Shown: one piece after another, positions 1-7,100 of the stretch
Layout of the letters: each line of letters opens with the position of its first letter
Position numbering within the stretch: the first letter of the stretch is position 1
NCBI GenBank assembly: GCA_017549325.1
Contig: JAFYVA010000033.1
Span: 1-38,900 of the forward strand
Source: Oscillospiraceae bacterium
GTDB lineage: Bacteria > Bacillota_A > Clostridia > Oscillospirales > Oscillospiraceae
Reading direction: 5' to 3'
DNA length: 38,900 nucleotides
Notes under the pieces: generated by a model
Database searches by the model: none
Seen by the model: only the letters and a program-made list of their open reading frames with translations
Told to the model about the DNA's origin: nothing
Position numbers and translations under genes: made by a program

Positions 1-915
1 CCTGCGGCTAGAACGCTGTTCGGCACCGGCAATGCTTGTGTCGGAGAAGGCTTCCTGACCATTGAACGTAAGCAGAATATGCGTATGGCGTTGGAAGAAG
101 CGAACGCTCAGGGACACTCTGATTTCCGTACCAAGAAAAACGGCAGAGAGTATCAGTTCGATCTCAGCCGCATTGATTCTGACGGTAATAATCACGGCAT
201 GGTTATTCTGGCCTTCGATATTACCGAACAGGTAAATGCAGAAAAGCACCGTCAGGAATTTACCGCCAATGTATCCCACGAACTGAAAACCCCGTTGCAG
301 TCCATTATTGGCTCTGCGGAGCTGATGGAAAACGGTATCGTGAAAGATGAGGATGTTCCTCGCTTCATCGGACATATCCGTAAGGAAGCATCCAGACTGG
401 TCTTCCTGATTGACGATATTATTCGCCTGTCTGAACTGGATGAAGGTGCAGAAATGCCCCGGGAGGATGTATCGCTGAAAGTTCTTGCGGAAGAAGTTTG
501 TGAGACTCTGTCTGATGCCGCAAAGATGAAAGATGTTTCTTTGGAAGTAGCCGGCGATGACGGTGTCATCAACGGTGTCCGCAGATTGCTGTACGAGGTC
601 GTTTACAACCTTTGCGACAATGCCATTAAGTACAACAACCCCGGCGGCAAAGTGGAGGTTGCTGTTACAGAGCAGCAGGGCGCTGTGAAGATCAGCGTCA
701 GTGATACCGGCATCGGTATTGCTCCCGAACATCAGGACAAAGTGTTTGAGCGATTCTATCGTGTGGACAAGAGCCATTCCAAACAGTCCGGCGGCACCGG
801 CCTTGGATTATCTATCGTAAAGCACGCCGTTCAGTATCACCACGGCAAGATCACCGTGGAAAGTGAACTGAATAAGGGAACTACCATTTCCGTGCTGTTT
901 GATACAAGAGCATAA
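1..915 (+). CDS. Sensor histidine kinase, 3' part (5' end outside window)
   Basis: The frame is open from base 1, so the N-terminus lies upstream; 304 residues are visible. A PAS-like tail ending in AFDITEQ is followed by a HisKA dimerisation helix with the H-box SHELKTPLQ (phospho-accepting His at bases 277-279). The HATPase domain has an N-box (NLCDNAIKY), a G1 box (DTGIGI), an F-box (FERFYRVDKS) and a G2 box (GGTGLGLSIVKH). This is the PhoR/WalK-like class: the protein autophosphorylates on His and passes the phosphate to a response regulator, which is probably encoded upstream. The stimulus cannot be read because the sensor region is missing. All catalytic motifs look intact, and the gene ends in a clear terminator. 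Confidence 0.95.
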   Translation, partial: PAARTLFGTGNACVGEGFLTIERKQNMRMALEEANAQGHSDFRTKKNGREYQFDLSRIDSDGNNHGMVILAFDITEQVNAEKHRQEFTANVSHELKTPLQSIIGSAELMENGIVKDEDVPRFIGHIRKEASRLVFLIDDIIRLSELDEGAEMPREDVSLKVLAEEVCETLSDAAKMKDVSLEVAGDDGVINGVRRLLYEVVYNLCDNAIKYNNPGGKVEVAVTEQQGAVKISVSDTGIGIAPEHQDKVFERFYRVDKSHSKQSGGTGLGLSIVKHAVQYHHGKITVESELNKGTTISVLFDTRA

Positions 916-920
916 TAAAG

Positions 921-966
921 AAAGAGCCATAGCTACTTAAGACTGGTAGTTATGGTTCTTTTTCGT
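921..966 (+). terminator. Rho-independent terminator after the histidine kinase
   Basis: The arms AAAGAGCCATAGCTAC and GTAGTTATGGTTCTTT pair with one G-U and are followed by a T-rich run. The hairpin begins 6 bases after the stop codon. Confidence 0.85.
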
Positions 967-1136
967 TTTATAAAAGGATAGTGAACTCTTGGAAGATGTG
1001 TGGTCGTCTGTATTTATGATGGCATCAGGCAGAAAAAGTATTCGGTAAACAGGCGTGTATTGTAGATTTAAGTGCCGCAGGCGCGCAGCCAATTTCTTTG
1101 AAATTGTTAAAGGGTCTGGGATGTTGCCCAGCAAGA

Positions 1137-1197
1137 TTTTGTGAAATGACGGTGGGACCGGAATTTCACAAAATGCACGAGTGGGTACCGTCGTGCA
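1137..1197. repeat. Two abutting inverted repeats (double hairpin)
   Basis: The first hairpin has perfect 11-base arms, TTTTGTGAAAT (1137-1147) and ATTTCACAAAA (1163-1173). Inside them is a second stem, CGGT/ACCG, separated by a symmetric GA/GA internal loop. The second hairpin begins at the next base: TGCACGA (1174-1180) pairs with TCGTGCA (1191-1197). There is no T-tract, so these are not ordinary terminators. They lie in a patch of decayed mobile DNA and could be a transfer or recombination site or a structured RNA; the function is unknown. Confidence 0.6.
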
Positions 1198-1311
1198 CTG
1201 CTTGCCAAGTCCGTTTCATCTCAAGATCAATTTCTCAAAAACTTAATTTTTACCCCAAATGGACACTGGGCAGGAAAGCGTATACAGCGTTCCTGCCCAT
1301 TTGCTTATAGT

Positions 1312-1458
1312 CAATTTCTTTCGGATTACTTCGATGATCCCCTTAACCGCCGCGCCGTTATCAATATCTTCCTGAATAAGATCTATCTCTATGATGACAA
1401 GTTCAGGCTGGTGCTCAACGGCAGCGGACAACCTGTAGAAATCGAAAGGATGTTCCTA
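1312..1458 (+). pseudogene. Fragment of a serine site-specific recombinase (C-terminal part)
   Basis: The reading frame from 1312 gives QFLSDYFDDPLNRRAVIN followed by IFLNKIYLYDDKFRLVLNGSG. This matches the pattern near the C-terminus of large serine recombinases, where an RR-x-x-I-x-x-F-x-N-x-I-Y-L-Y-D-D stretch precedes a short beta segment. No resolvase catalytic domain, recombinase domain or start codon is visible upstream, so this is a remnant. It runs directly into an IS3-type fragment, which suggests that an insertion cut the recombinase gene. Confidence 0.6.
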
Positions 1459-1460
1459 AG

Positions 1461-1559
1461 CTTCTTGACGAGTATGTTCATTACTATAATTACGAGCGGC
1501 CTGTAGCCGCTCTGGGCTATAAAAGCCCAGTTCAGTACAAGACCGAACTGGGCTTCTAA
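1461..1559 (+). pseudogene. Remnant of an IS3-family transposase (OrfB C-terminus)
   Basis: Bases 1461-1559 translate to LDEYVHYYNYERPVAALGYK, then SPVQYKTELGF and a stop. The Y-x-x-Y-N-x-E-R...L-G-Y-x-S-P-x-x-Y pattern is the usual end of the DDE integrase-type OrfB of IS3/IS150-like elements. Only about 33 residues remain. The DDE catalytic residues and OrfA are absent, so the element cannot move by itself. Confidence 0.75.
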
Positions 1560-1575
1560 AACTATGGTGTTTTTA

Positions 1576-1595
1576 GTGTCTACTTTTCCTTGACA
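1576..1595 (+). mobile_element. Probable right end of the decayed IS3-type element
   Basis: Bases 1576-1595 read GTGTCTACTTTTCCTTGACA, 17 bases after the transposase stop. This resembles the terminal inverted repeat often seen at IS150-subgroup ends. No matching left end is visible, in keeping with a truncated copy. Confidence 0.4.
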
Positions 1596-1707
1596 GATGC
1601 ACCCGAATGGGGTGGTGTTTTGTTTTGTGCAGGGCAGGATCGGTATAGATCGTCCGTTTTTACCGGACCTGCTCCCTGGCGGGCTATTTTTTTATCTTGC
1701 GTCTTGT

Positions 1708-2616
1708 TTACTCAACAAAATTTTTCAGATACCGCTTGGACAGGCGCAGAGAATCCAGCACCTTTTCCCGACTGCTCTCAAAGGCCTTGTCCTCCACCTC
1801 AATGCAGACATGTCCGTCGTAACCAACGTCGGTAAGGGCGGAGATATACTTGCCCCAATCCACATCACCCAGACCGGGCAGCTTGGGAGACATGAACTCC
1901 AACGGATAGGCCATGACGCCCACCTGATTCAGCTTGTCCTGATAAAGCTTAATATCCTTGCAGTGGACATGGAAGATCTTGTCACGGAACTGATAGATGG
2001 GCTTGATGTAATCGATCATCTGCCAGATGAAGTGGCTGGGATCGTAGTTGATGCCCAGATTGTCAAAGGGCAGCACCTCAAAGATCTTCTCCCAGTTGGC
2101 GGGCGTGGTGAAGATGTTCTGACCACCGGGCCACTGATCGGCGCCGAAGAGCATGGGGCAGTTCTCGATGGCCACCTTCACGCCCTTTTCCTTGGCGTAG
2201 GTCAGGATGGGAGTCCAGACTTCCTTGGCCAGCGCAATGTTCTCCTCCACAGTCTTATTCTGATCGCGTCCGATGAAGGTGGTGACCATATTGACACCCA
2301 GCAGGGCGCTCATCTCGATCAGGTGATACAGATGCTCCACAGCGGCAGGGCCCTTCTCAGGATCGAGGGCGTTGGGATAGAAGGCCAGAGAGGAAATCTC
2401 CACTTGATGGTTTTTGCAATAGTCCAGAATGTACTGACGGTACTCCTCGGACGTATTGGTCACATCGATGTGGCTGACGCCGGCATAACGGCGCTCAGCC
2501 TTACCGGCGGGCCAGCAGGCCACTTCCACGCAGGAAAATCCCATCTCCTGGGCGGTGTCGATCATTTCTTCAAAGGTCCAGCCATCCAGAATGGCGCTGA
2601 CAAAACCCAATTTCAT
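1708..2616 (-). CDS. Sugar phosphate isomerase/epimerase family protein (TIM barrel)
   Basis: A 302-residue protein of the xylose-isomerase-like TIM-barrel (AP-endonuclease-2) superfamily. It begins MKLGFVSAILDGWTFEEM, has ACWPAG and AIENCPMLFG metal-site strands, NLGINYDPSH, and the HVHCKDI and HVCIEVED strands expected to bind a divalent metal. An in-frame ATG three codons upstream is disfavoured because the AAAGGA ribosome site touches it; the ATG at 2616 has an 8-base spacing. It lies 50 bases downstream of a Gfo/Idh/MocA dehydrogenase, and such pairs act together on inositols, hexoses or 3-keto-glycosides. A related but not close isomerase sits at 6238. The substrate is unknown. Confidence 0.9.
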   Translation of the reverse strand: MKLGFVSAILDGWTFEEMIDTAQEMGFSCVEVACWPAGKAERRYAGVSHIDVTNTSEEYRQYILDYCKNHQVEISSLAFYPNALDPEKGPAAVEHLYHLIEMSALLGVNMVTTFIGRDQNKTVEENIALAKEVWTPILTYAKEKGVKVAIENCPMLFGADQWPGGQNIFTTPANWEKIFEVLPFDNLGINYDPSHFIWQMIDYIKPIYQFRDKIFHVHCKDIKLYQDKLNQVGVMAYPLEFMSPKLPGLGDVDWGKYISALTDVGYDGHVCIEVEDKAFESSREKVLDSLRLSKRYLKNFVE

Positions 2617-2666
2617 AAAGCTCATCCTTTCTTGTCATTTCTCGTGTAGTGGTGTTTGTGGGAAGA

Positions 2667-3842
2667 TCAGTCTTCGATCTCCTGCACCTTTTCCCAGTTG
2701 TGCGTCTGTGCAGAGCGGAGAACGGCGTCTGCAATCAGCTCCACGGCGTAACCGTCGCGGAAAGAGGGAGAGGGCTGGGTATTGGTGGTAATGGCGCGGA
2801 AGAAATCGTAGCACTCGATGATCTTCGTCTCGGTATAGCCGATGCCCAGTGCGGGAATGGGCCACAGACCCTCACCGTAGGGGTGGTTGGGGCCGGTATA
2901 CACGGTGCGGAAACCGCGGCGGTCATCGCCGTCTCTGGCGAAGCAGACCTGCAGCTCGTCGCGGCGCTCGTAGTTGAAATAGATAGAGCCCTCGGTGCCG
3001 TGGATCTCCACGGTGATAAAGTTGTTGCGGCCCCAGGCGTTACGGGTGGCTTCGATGGTACCGAAGGCGCCGTTTTTGCAGTTGACCATGAAGCAGCACT
3101 GGTCATCCACATCCACAGCACCACGGGGGGAATTGTTGCAGCCCTTGCTGTTGCCGAGGCTGTCGGCAGCGCCGGTCTGCAGAGGACGCGAGGGGATATA
3201 GGTGGCGGTGCGGGCGTTGACGCTGTCAAACTCGCCCACCAGGAAGCGGATGATATCCACCACATGGGTGCCGATATCACCCAGTGCGCCGCTGCCGCAG
3301 ATGTTCTTCTGGAAACGCCAGGACAGCGGAGAGTTGGGATCGGCAGACCAATCCTGCAGATACGTGCCGCGGAAATCCAGAATGCGGCCGATCGCGCCCT
3401 CATCGATGTAGCGCTTTGCCAACTGGATGGCGGGGGTGCGGCGATAGTTGAAGGCCACCATGGTGGTCACGCCGGCCTCCTTGGCGGCCAGATACATCGC
3501 TCTGGCCTCGTCGCTGGTAAGTGCCAGCGGTTTCTCGCACAGGATGTGCTTACCGGCTTTGGCAGCAGCGATGGCGATCTCGGCATGGGCATTATTGGGG
3601 GTGCAAATGTCCACCACATGGATGTCGGGGTCGTTGACGATGTCACGCCAGTCGGTGGAGTACTTCTGGAAACCAAAGCGCTCCACGCCGGCCTGTGCCG
3701 CCTGCAGGTTGGAGTCCACCAGCGTCATCTTCACGGGCTGCGCCGGTGCGGGATGGAAGAAAATGGGCATGCCGCTGTAGGCGATGGAGTGCGCCTTGGA
3801 CATAAAGCCGGCGCCGATCAGACCAACATTGAATTTTTCCAT
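2667..3842 (-). CDS. Gfo/Idh/MocA family oxidoreductase (copy 1)
   Basis: A 391-residue NAD(P)-dependent dehydrogenase. The N-terminal Rossmann motif is VGLIGAGFMSKAH, followed by ICTPNNAHAEIA and the family's catalytic-lysine motif CEKP. The C-terminal alpha/beta domain has ALGDIGTHVVDI, which carries the active-site Asp and His. It is more than half identical by eye to the dehydrogenase at 10958, including a shared WSADPNSPLSWRF block and GRNNFITVEIHGTEGSIYF-type segment. It probably oxidises a sugar, inositol or glycoside delivered by the neighbouring importer. It is 115 bases downstream of the regulator gene on the same strand, with a strong hairpin between them. Confidence 0.93.
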   Translation of the reverse strand: MEKFNVGLIGAGFMSKAHSIAYSGMPIFFHPAPAQPVKMTLVDSNLQAAQAGVERFGFQKYSTDWRDIVNDPDIHVVDICTPNNAHAEIAIAAAKAGKHILCEKPLALTSDEARAMYLAAKEAGVTTMVAFNYRRTPAIQLAKRYIDEGAIGRILDFRGTYLQDWSADPNSPLSWRFQKNICGSGALGDIGTHVVDIIRFLVGEFDSVNARTATYIPSRPLQTGAADSLGNSKGCNNSPRGAVDVDDQCCFMVNCKNGAFGTIEATRNAWGRNNFITVEIHGTEGSIYFNYERRDELQVCFARDGDDRRGFRTVYTGPNHPYGEGLWPIPALGIGYTETKIIECYDFFRAITTNTQPSPSFRDGYAVELIADAVLRSAQTHNWEKVQEIED

Positions 3843-3898
3843 AGTTTGTTTTCTACCTTTCTCTATATTTTCCTGTTGTTTTATGTGAGGGTAATTTT

Positions 3899-3931
3899 TT
3901 CTGTTCTGCAGAGGTTTTCTGCAGAACAGAA
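3899..3931 (-). other. Strong intercistronic hairpin between regulator and dehydrogenase genes
   Basis: The arms TTCTGTTCTGCAG (3899-3911) and CTGCAGAACAGAA (3919-3931) form a perfect 13-base stem with a 7-base loop. Read leftward, the 3' flank is A-rich rather than T-rich, so it is a poor terminator. A processing, stability or attenuation role between the regulator and enzyme genes is plausible. Confidence 0.6.
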
Positions 3932-3957
3932 ATGTATGCTATAAGGTGGGTGAGCCG

Positions 3958-5970
3958 TTAATCCAGCTCCGGTTCGGTGTAGTTCGCGCTCTGGCGCAAA
4001 CACTCACGCAGATCGGCGGGCGCCTCTTCCTTGTAGATCTCCTGCCACATCTTCAGCAGATTGGTATGGGTGATCTTCACCGGTTCTACGGCGATATAGG
4101 AGGGGACGTCGCGGCCAAGGAGGGAGATGACGGCGGCCATCGCGGCGGCGCGGCCCTGCTCGTAGGGGCGCTGGGCGTTGATGTTCTGGATCATCCCCTG
4201 CGCGGCGAACACCATGGCGGATTTATGCTCCAGATCGCAGGTGGAGATGGTCACATCGCTGCGACCCAGCTCCTGCAGCGCGCGGAGCGCCTCCATGGCA
4301 GGGCCCTCCCACGAGACGTAGAGACCGCTGATCTCGGGATGGCGGCGCATCAGATCCAGCGTGGCGGTGTAGGCGTTCTGCTCCAACTCGAAGCGGGCAA
4401 TACCGCAGAGCTTGATGTCGCTGCGTTCGGAAAACAGCTGTTCGGCGGCGCTGTCCCGCTGATGGGTGGCGAAGAAGTGACCGCCGCGCACCAGCATACC
4501 CACGTTGGAGACGCCGTTGTGATGCATCTGCTCCACCAATGCCTGCGCTGCGTAGCGGCCGTATTCGCGGTCGTTGACGGAGATGCAGGAGACGTAGTCC
4601 TTCGGGGTGAAGCCCTGCGGGACATGGCCCAGGAAAACCAGTTTGGACGCGCCCATCAGGTTGCGGAACGGCTCGGAAGTCAGCGAGTCGTCGGTGGGCA
4701 TACCCACGACGATGCTGGGCTGCAAGTGGCTGAAGCTCTCCAGCTGGCGGCTTTGCAGCACGGGGTCAAAATGCGCATCGGCGGTGGCGATGATGTTGAT
4801 GCCCAGCGGGCGGAACACATCGCTCAAGCCCTTGATCAGCAGCTTGTCGAAAGCGCGGCCCGTATAGTGGAAAGAGATGGCCGCGGAGTGCTTTCCCTCG
4901 ATGATCTGCGCCTTTTCCGAAACGGTGAGCTGCAGATCGCACAGTTCGGCACCACGCTCACCGAAGGGGCCGCGGGGAATACCGGCGGTAGAGGCCCGCA
5001 GGAAGAGCTTGGTGGGAAACCGCATTTTTTGGGCGGTGACGCTCTTGTGGTGCACGATCTGCGCCTTGAGCCGCTCGGCGGCGTACTTTGCCATTTTCGC
5101 CCGACCGATGGGAATGGTGGCGATAGCGGGTTTGTACAGCGAAGCCCAGTCGAAATCGCCCAGACAGACGATCGAGACATCCTCGGGGCAGCGGATGTTG
5201 TTGGCCTCCAGATACCGCAGCAGCGGCACGACGATGTCGGCCTGCGCCACAAACAGCGCCGTGGGCGGCATAGCCTGCTGGAACAGTGTATCCAGCGAGG
5301 AGAAGAGCAGCTGCTCCTCGTCCAGACCCAGAAAAACAAGTTCGCTGCTGTAGGGGATGCCAAACTCCCCGACGGTCTCGCGGTAGGCATCCAGTGCGGC
5401 GTTGGGATCGAGACCGAGAAACGCGATCTGCTCATGGCCGCTTCGCAGCAGGTGCAAAATCGCCTGATGGGTACCGTCGGCGATATCAGCGAACACGGCG
5501 TCGGTTTCGTCGCTGTCATTTCGATCCGAAAAGCCTGCTACGATACCGGGCAGCGGGAGCTGCAGCAGTTCGGGGTCGATTTGTTCGCTGTTGTTTTCTG
5601 CCCAGAAAACAACGCCGGCGCAGCGGGGGTGTTTCAGCATCTCCAGACAGGCTGTTTTCTCCTCGAAACCGGTACAGGGAAGCGTCAGCATGGTGAGACC
5701 GGCGGCAGAGAGTTCGTTTTCAAGATTGCCCTCGAAGATTTTATCCCGACGCCCGGTATTAATCAGCGTCACGAAGGGGCGAACCGCACTTGCAGTCTGT
5801 TCGGACATCTTCTTTTTTACTACAAAATTCGGCGGCGCGTCGAAACTGGCGATGGCTTGTTCGACACGGGAAACAAGGGCCGGACTCACATAGCGGGTCT
5901 TATTTACCACGTGAGAAACGGTGGAGATGGAGACTCCGGCCACCCTTGCAATATCGCGTATTGTTGGCAT
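3958..5970 (-). CDS. LacI-type repressor fused to a second sugar-binding-protein domain
   Basis: 670 residues, about twice the usual LacI length. Residues 1-50 form the HTH and hinge (TIRDIARVAGVSISTVSHVVN). Residues 63-327 are a normal LacI ligand-binding domain ending LFLRAST, where ordinary LacI proteins stop. Residues 348-654 are a second type-1 periplasmic-binding fold that aligns without large gaps to residues 82-387 of the lipoprotein at 7101. Shared blocks include KDYVS, FF-x-T-x-QR, STCDL/STIDL, AQRPYEQG/AQRPYDQG and SLLG. Identity is roughly one third by eye. The gene diverges from the importer operon and so probably represses it and itself. A start at 5970 is supported by AGAGGGG seven bases upstream. 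No frameshift or internal stop is seen, so this is a real fusion. Confidence 0.93.
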   Translation of the reverse strand: MPTIRDIARVAGVSISTVSHVVNKTRYVSPALVSRVEQAIASFDAPPNFVVKKKMSEQTASAVRPFVTLINTGRRDKIFEGNLENELSAAGLTMLTLPCTGFEEKTACLEMLKHPRCAGVVFWAENNSEQIDPELLQLPLPGIVAGFSDRNDSDETDAVFADIADGTHQAILHLLRSGHEQIAFLGLDPNAALDAYRETVGEFGIPYSSELVFLGLDEEQLLFSSLDTLFQQAMPPTALFVAQADIVVPLLRYLEANNIRCPEDVSIVCLGDFDWASLYKPAIATIPIGRAKMAKYAAERLKAQIVHHKSVTAQKMRFPTKLFLRASTAGIPRGPFGERGAELCDLQLTVSEKAQIIEGKHSAAISFHYTGRAFDKLLIKGLSDVFRPLGINIIATADAHFDPVLQSRQLESFSHLQPSIVVGMPTDDSLTSEPFRNLMGASKLVFLGHVPQGFTPKDYVSCISVNDREYGRYAAQALVEQMHHNGVSNVGMLVRGGHFFATHQRDSAAEQLFSERSDIKLCGIARFELEQNAYTATLDLMRRHPEISGLYVSWEGPAMEALRALQELGRSDVTISTCDLEHKSAMVFAAQGMIQNINAQRPYEQGRAAAMAAVISLLGRDVPSYIAVEPVKITHTNLLKMWQEIYKEEAPADLRECLRQSANYTEPELD

Positions 5971-5997
5971 AAATTATCCCCTCTTTTCGATAAAAAC

Positions 5998-6026
5998 ATT
6001 TTAACAAAGAACAAGAATTTGCGCAA
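5998..6026 (-). promoter_or_regulatory. Likely promoter of the LacI-type regulator
   Basis: Read leftward there is TTGCGC, a 17-base spacer and TAAAAT, placed 28 bases upstream of the regulator start. Four of six bases match consensus in the -35 box and five of six in the -10 box. Confidence 0.5.
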
Positions 6027-6100
6027 CAAAAAAATAGCGTGCAAAAAGCACAAATATTGCATTGGTTGTTTCATAATTTCGACGAAAATAAAGAGAAAAT

Positions 6101-6118
6101 GTGCTAACATGTTGACAC
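6101..6118. promoter_or_regulatory. Candidate operator for the LacI-type regulator
   Basis: The 18-base sequence GTGCTAACATGTTGACAC is palindromic at 14 positions, giving half-sites GTG-nn-AACA. It covers the -35 box of the rightward promoter, the place where a bound repressor would block RNA polymerase. The link to the divergent regulator is inferred from position. No second copy was found by eye elsewhere in the window. Confidence 0.6.
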
Positions 6119-6140
6119 GCAGCTATAAGGATGGTAAATT
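6112..6140 (+). promoter_or_regulatory. Likely promoter of the rightward sugar operon
   Basis: TTGACA (6112-6117), a 17-base spacer and TAAATT (6135-6140). The -35 box is perfect and overlaps the palindromic operator. The first gene starts about 100 bases downstream behind AAGGAGG. Confidence 0.65.
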
Positions 6141-6237
6141 AGCACTACGAGTTATCGAACAAAAGAAATATAGAAAAATATAGAAAACAAGACTCCGAGA
6201 ACACGGGTCGAACGATTGCTTTTAAGGAGGAAACGTT

Positions 6238-7050
6238 ATGAAACTGGGTTACATGACAAACGGCTTCGGTCCCCTGGTGGGTTCCGGCGGTGGCGTTACC
6301 AGCGTGAAGGACATTCGCTACCTCACGATGTGCGATGACGCCGATACGATCAAAAAGATTGCTGACGTCGGTTTCCGCTATATCGAGGTGCTGGAGGGCA
6401 ACCTGACCAAGTACGCCGACAACATGGACGAGCTCAAGGCCATGCTGCAGAATAACGGCGTGGAGATGATGAGCGTTTGCGTGGGCGCCAACTTTATTTA
6501 TAAGGATGCGTTGGAAGACGAGATGGCCCACATTGAGGAAGTGGCCCGTCTGGCTAAGGAGATCGGTGTCAGCTACATCGGCATCTGCGGCGGCGCCATC
6601 CGCGCCAAGGGCATCCAGGAGGATGACTACAAGCTGCTGGCCGAGGGTCTGGACATGGCCAAGGCTCTCATCGAATCCTACGGCATCAAGGCCAGCTATC
6701 ACCCCCATCTGGGCTCCATGGCACAGGCTCCCGAGCAGATCGATAAGCTGTTCGCCCTGACCTCCATCGATATTTGCCCCGACCTGGCACACATTGCCGC
6801 CGGCGGCGGTGATCCTATGGAAGTGGTCAAGAAGTACTACGACCGCATTTCCTTCGTGCACCTGAAGGACCTGAACCAGAACGGTTTTGCTCCTCTGGGC
6901 GCCGGCAGCGTGGATATCAAGGGTGTCATCGAATACCTGAAGGAGCGCGGCTATGAAGGCGACTGGCTGGTGGAAGTGGACGGCTATGCCGGTGATCCCG
7001 TGGAAGCCTGCCAGACCAGCTATGACTATCTCAAGGGATTGCTCATGTAA
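6238..7050 (+). CDS. Sugar phosphate isomerase/epimerase family protein (TIM barrel), second copy
   Basis: 270 residues, xylose-isomerase-like TIM barrel. Visible strands include GFRYIEVLEG, YIGICGG, ASYHPHLGSM (metal-binding His), ICPDLAHIAAGG, FVHLKDL and WLVEVDGYAG, which hold the His, Asp and Glu ligands expected for a divalent-metal isomerase or epimerase of the IolE/hydroxypyruvate-isomerase group. AAGGAGG lies 6 bases before the ATG. It is the first gene of the rightward operon (isomerase, binding protein, ATPase, permease, dehydrogenase), which implies a role in converting the imported sugar or its oxidised form. The exact substrate cannot be read from sequence. Confidence 0.92.
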   Translation: MKLGYMTNGFGPLVGSGGGVTSVKDIRYLTMCDDADTIKKIADVGFRYIEVLEGNLTKYADNMDELKAMLQNNGVEMMSVCVGANFIYKDALEDEMAHIEEVARLAKEIGVSYIGICGGAIRAKGIQEDDYKLLAEGLDMAKALIESYGIKASYHPHLGSMAQAPEQIDKLFALTSIDICPDLAHIAAGGGDPMEVVKKYYDRISFVHLKDLNQNGFAPLGAGSVDIKGVIEYLKERGYEGDWLVEVDGYAGDPVEACQTSYDYLKGLLM

Positions 7051-7100
7051 GAAGATCTTATGTGTTCAATTATAAATTTAAGAAAGAAGAGGAAAGAAAA

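Noticed and set aside
1624..1700. A terminator for the leftward isomerase gene
   Set aside because: Hairpins such as GTCCG/CGGAC exist, but the T-run lies on the plus-strand side. No convincing leftward terminator was found there.
3946..6183. A 745-codon open frame on the plus strand opposite the LacI-type regulator
   Set aside because: It mirrors the codon pattern of the GC-rich gene on the other strand, has no ribosome site and no recognisable domain. The minus-strand frame has clear LacI motifs.
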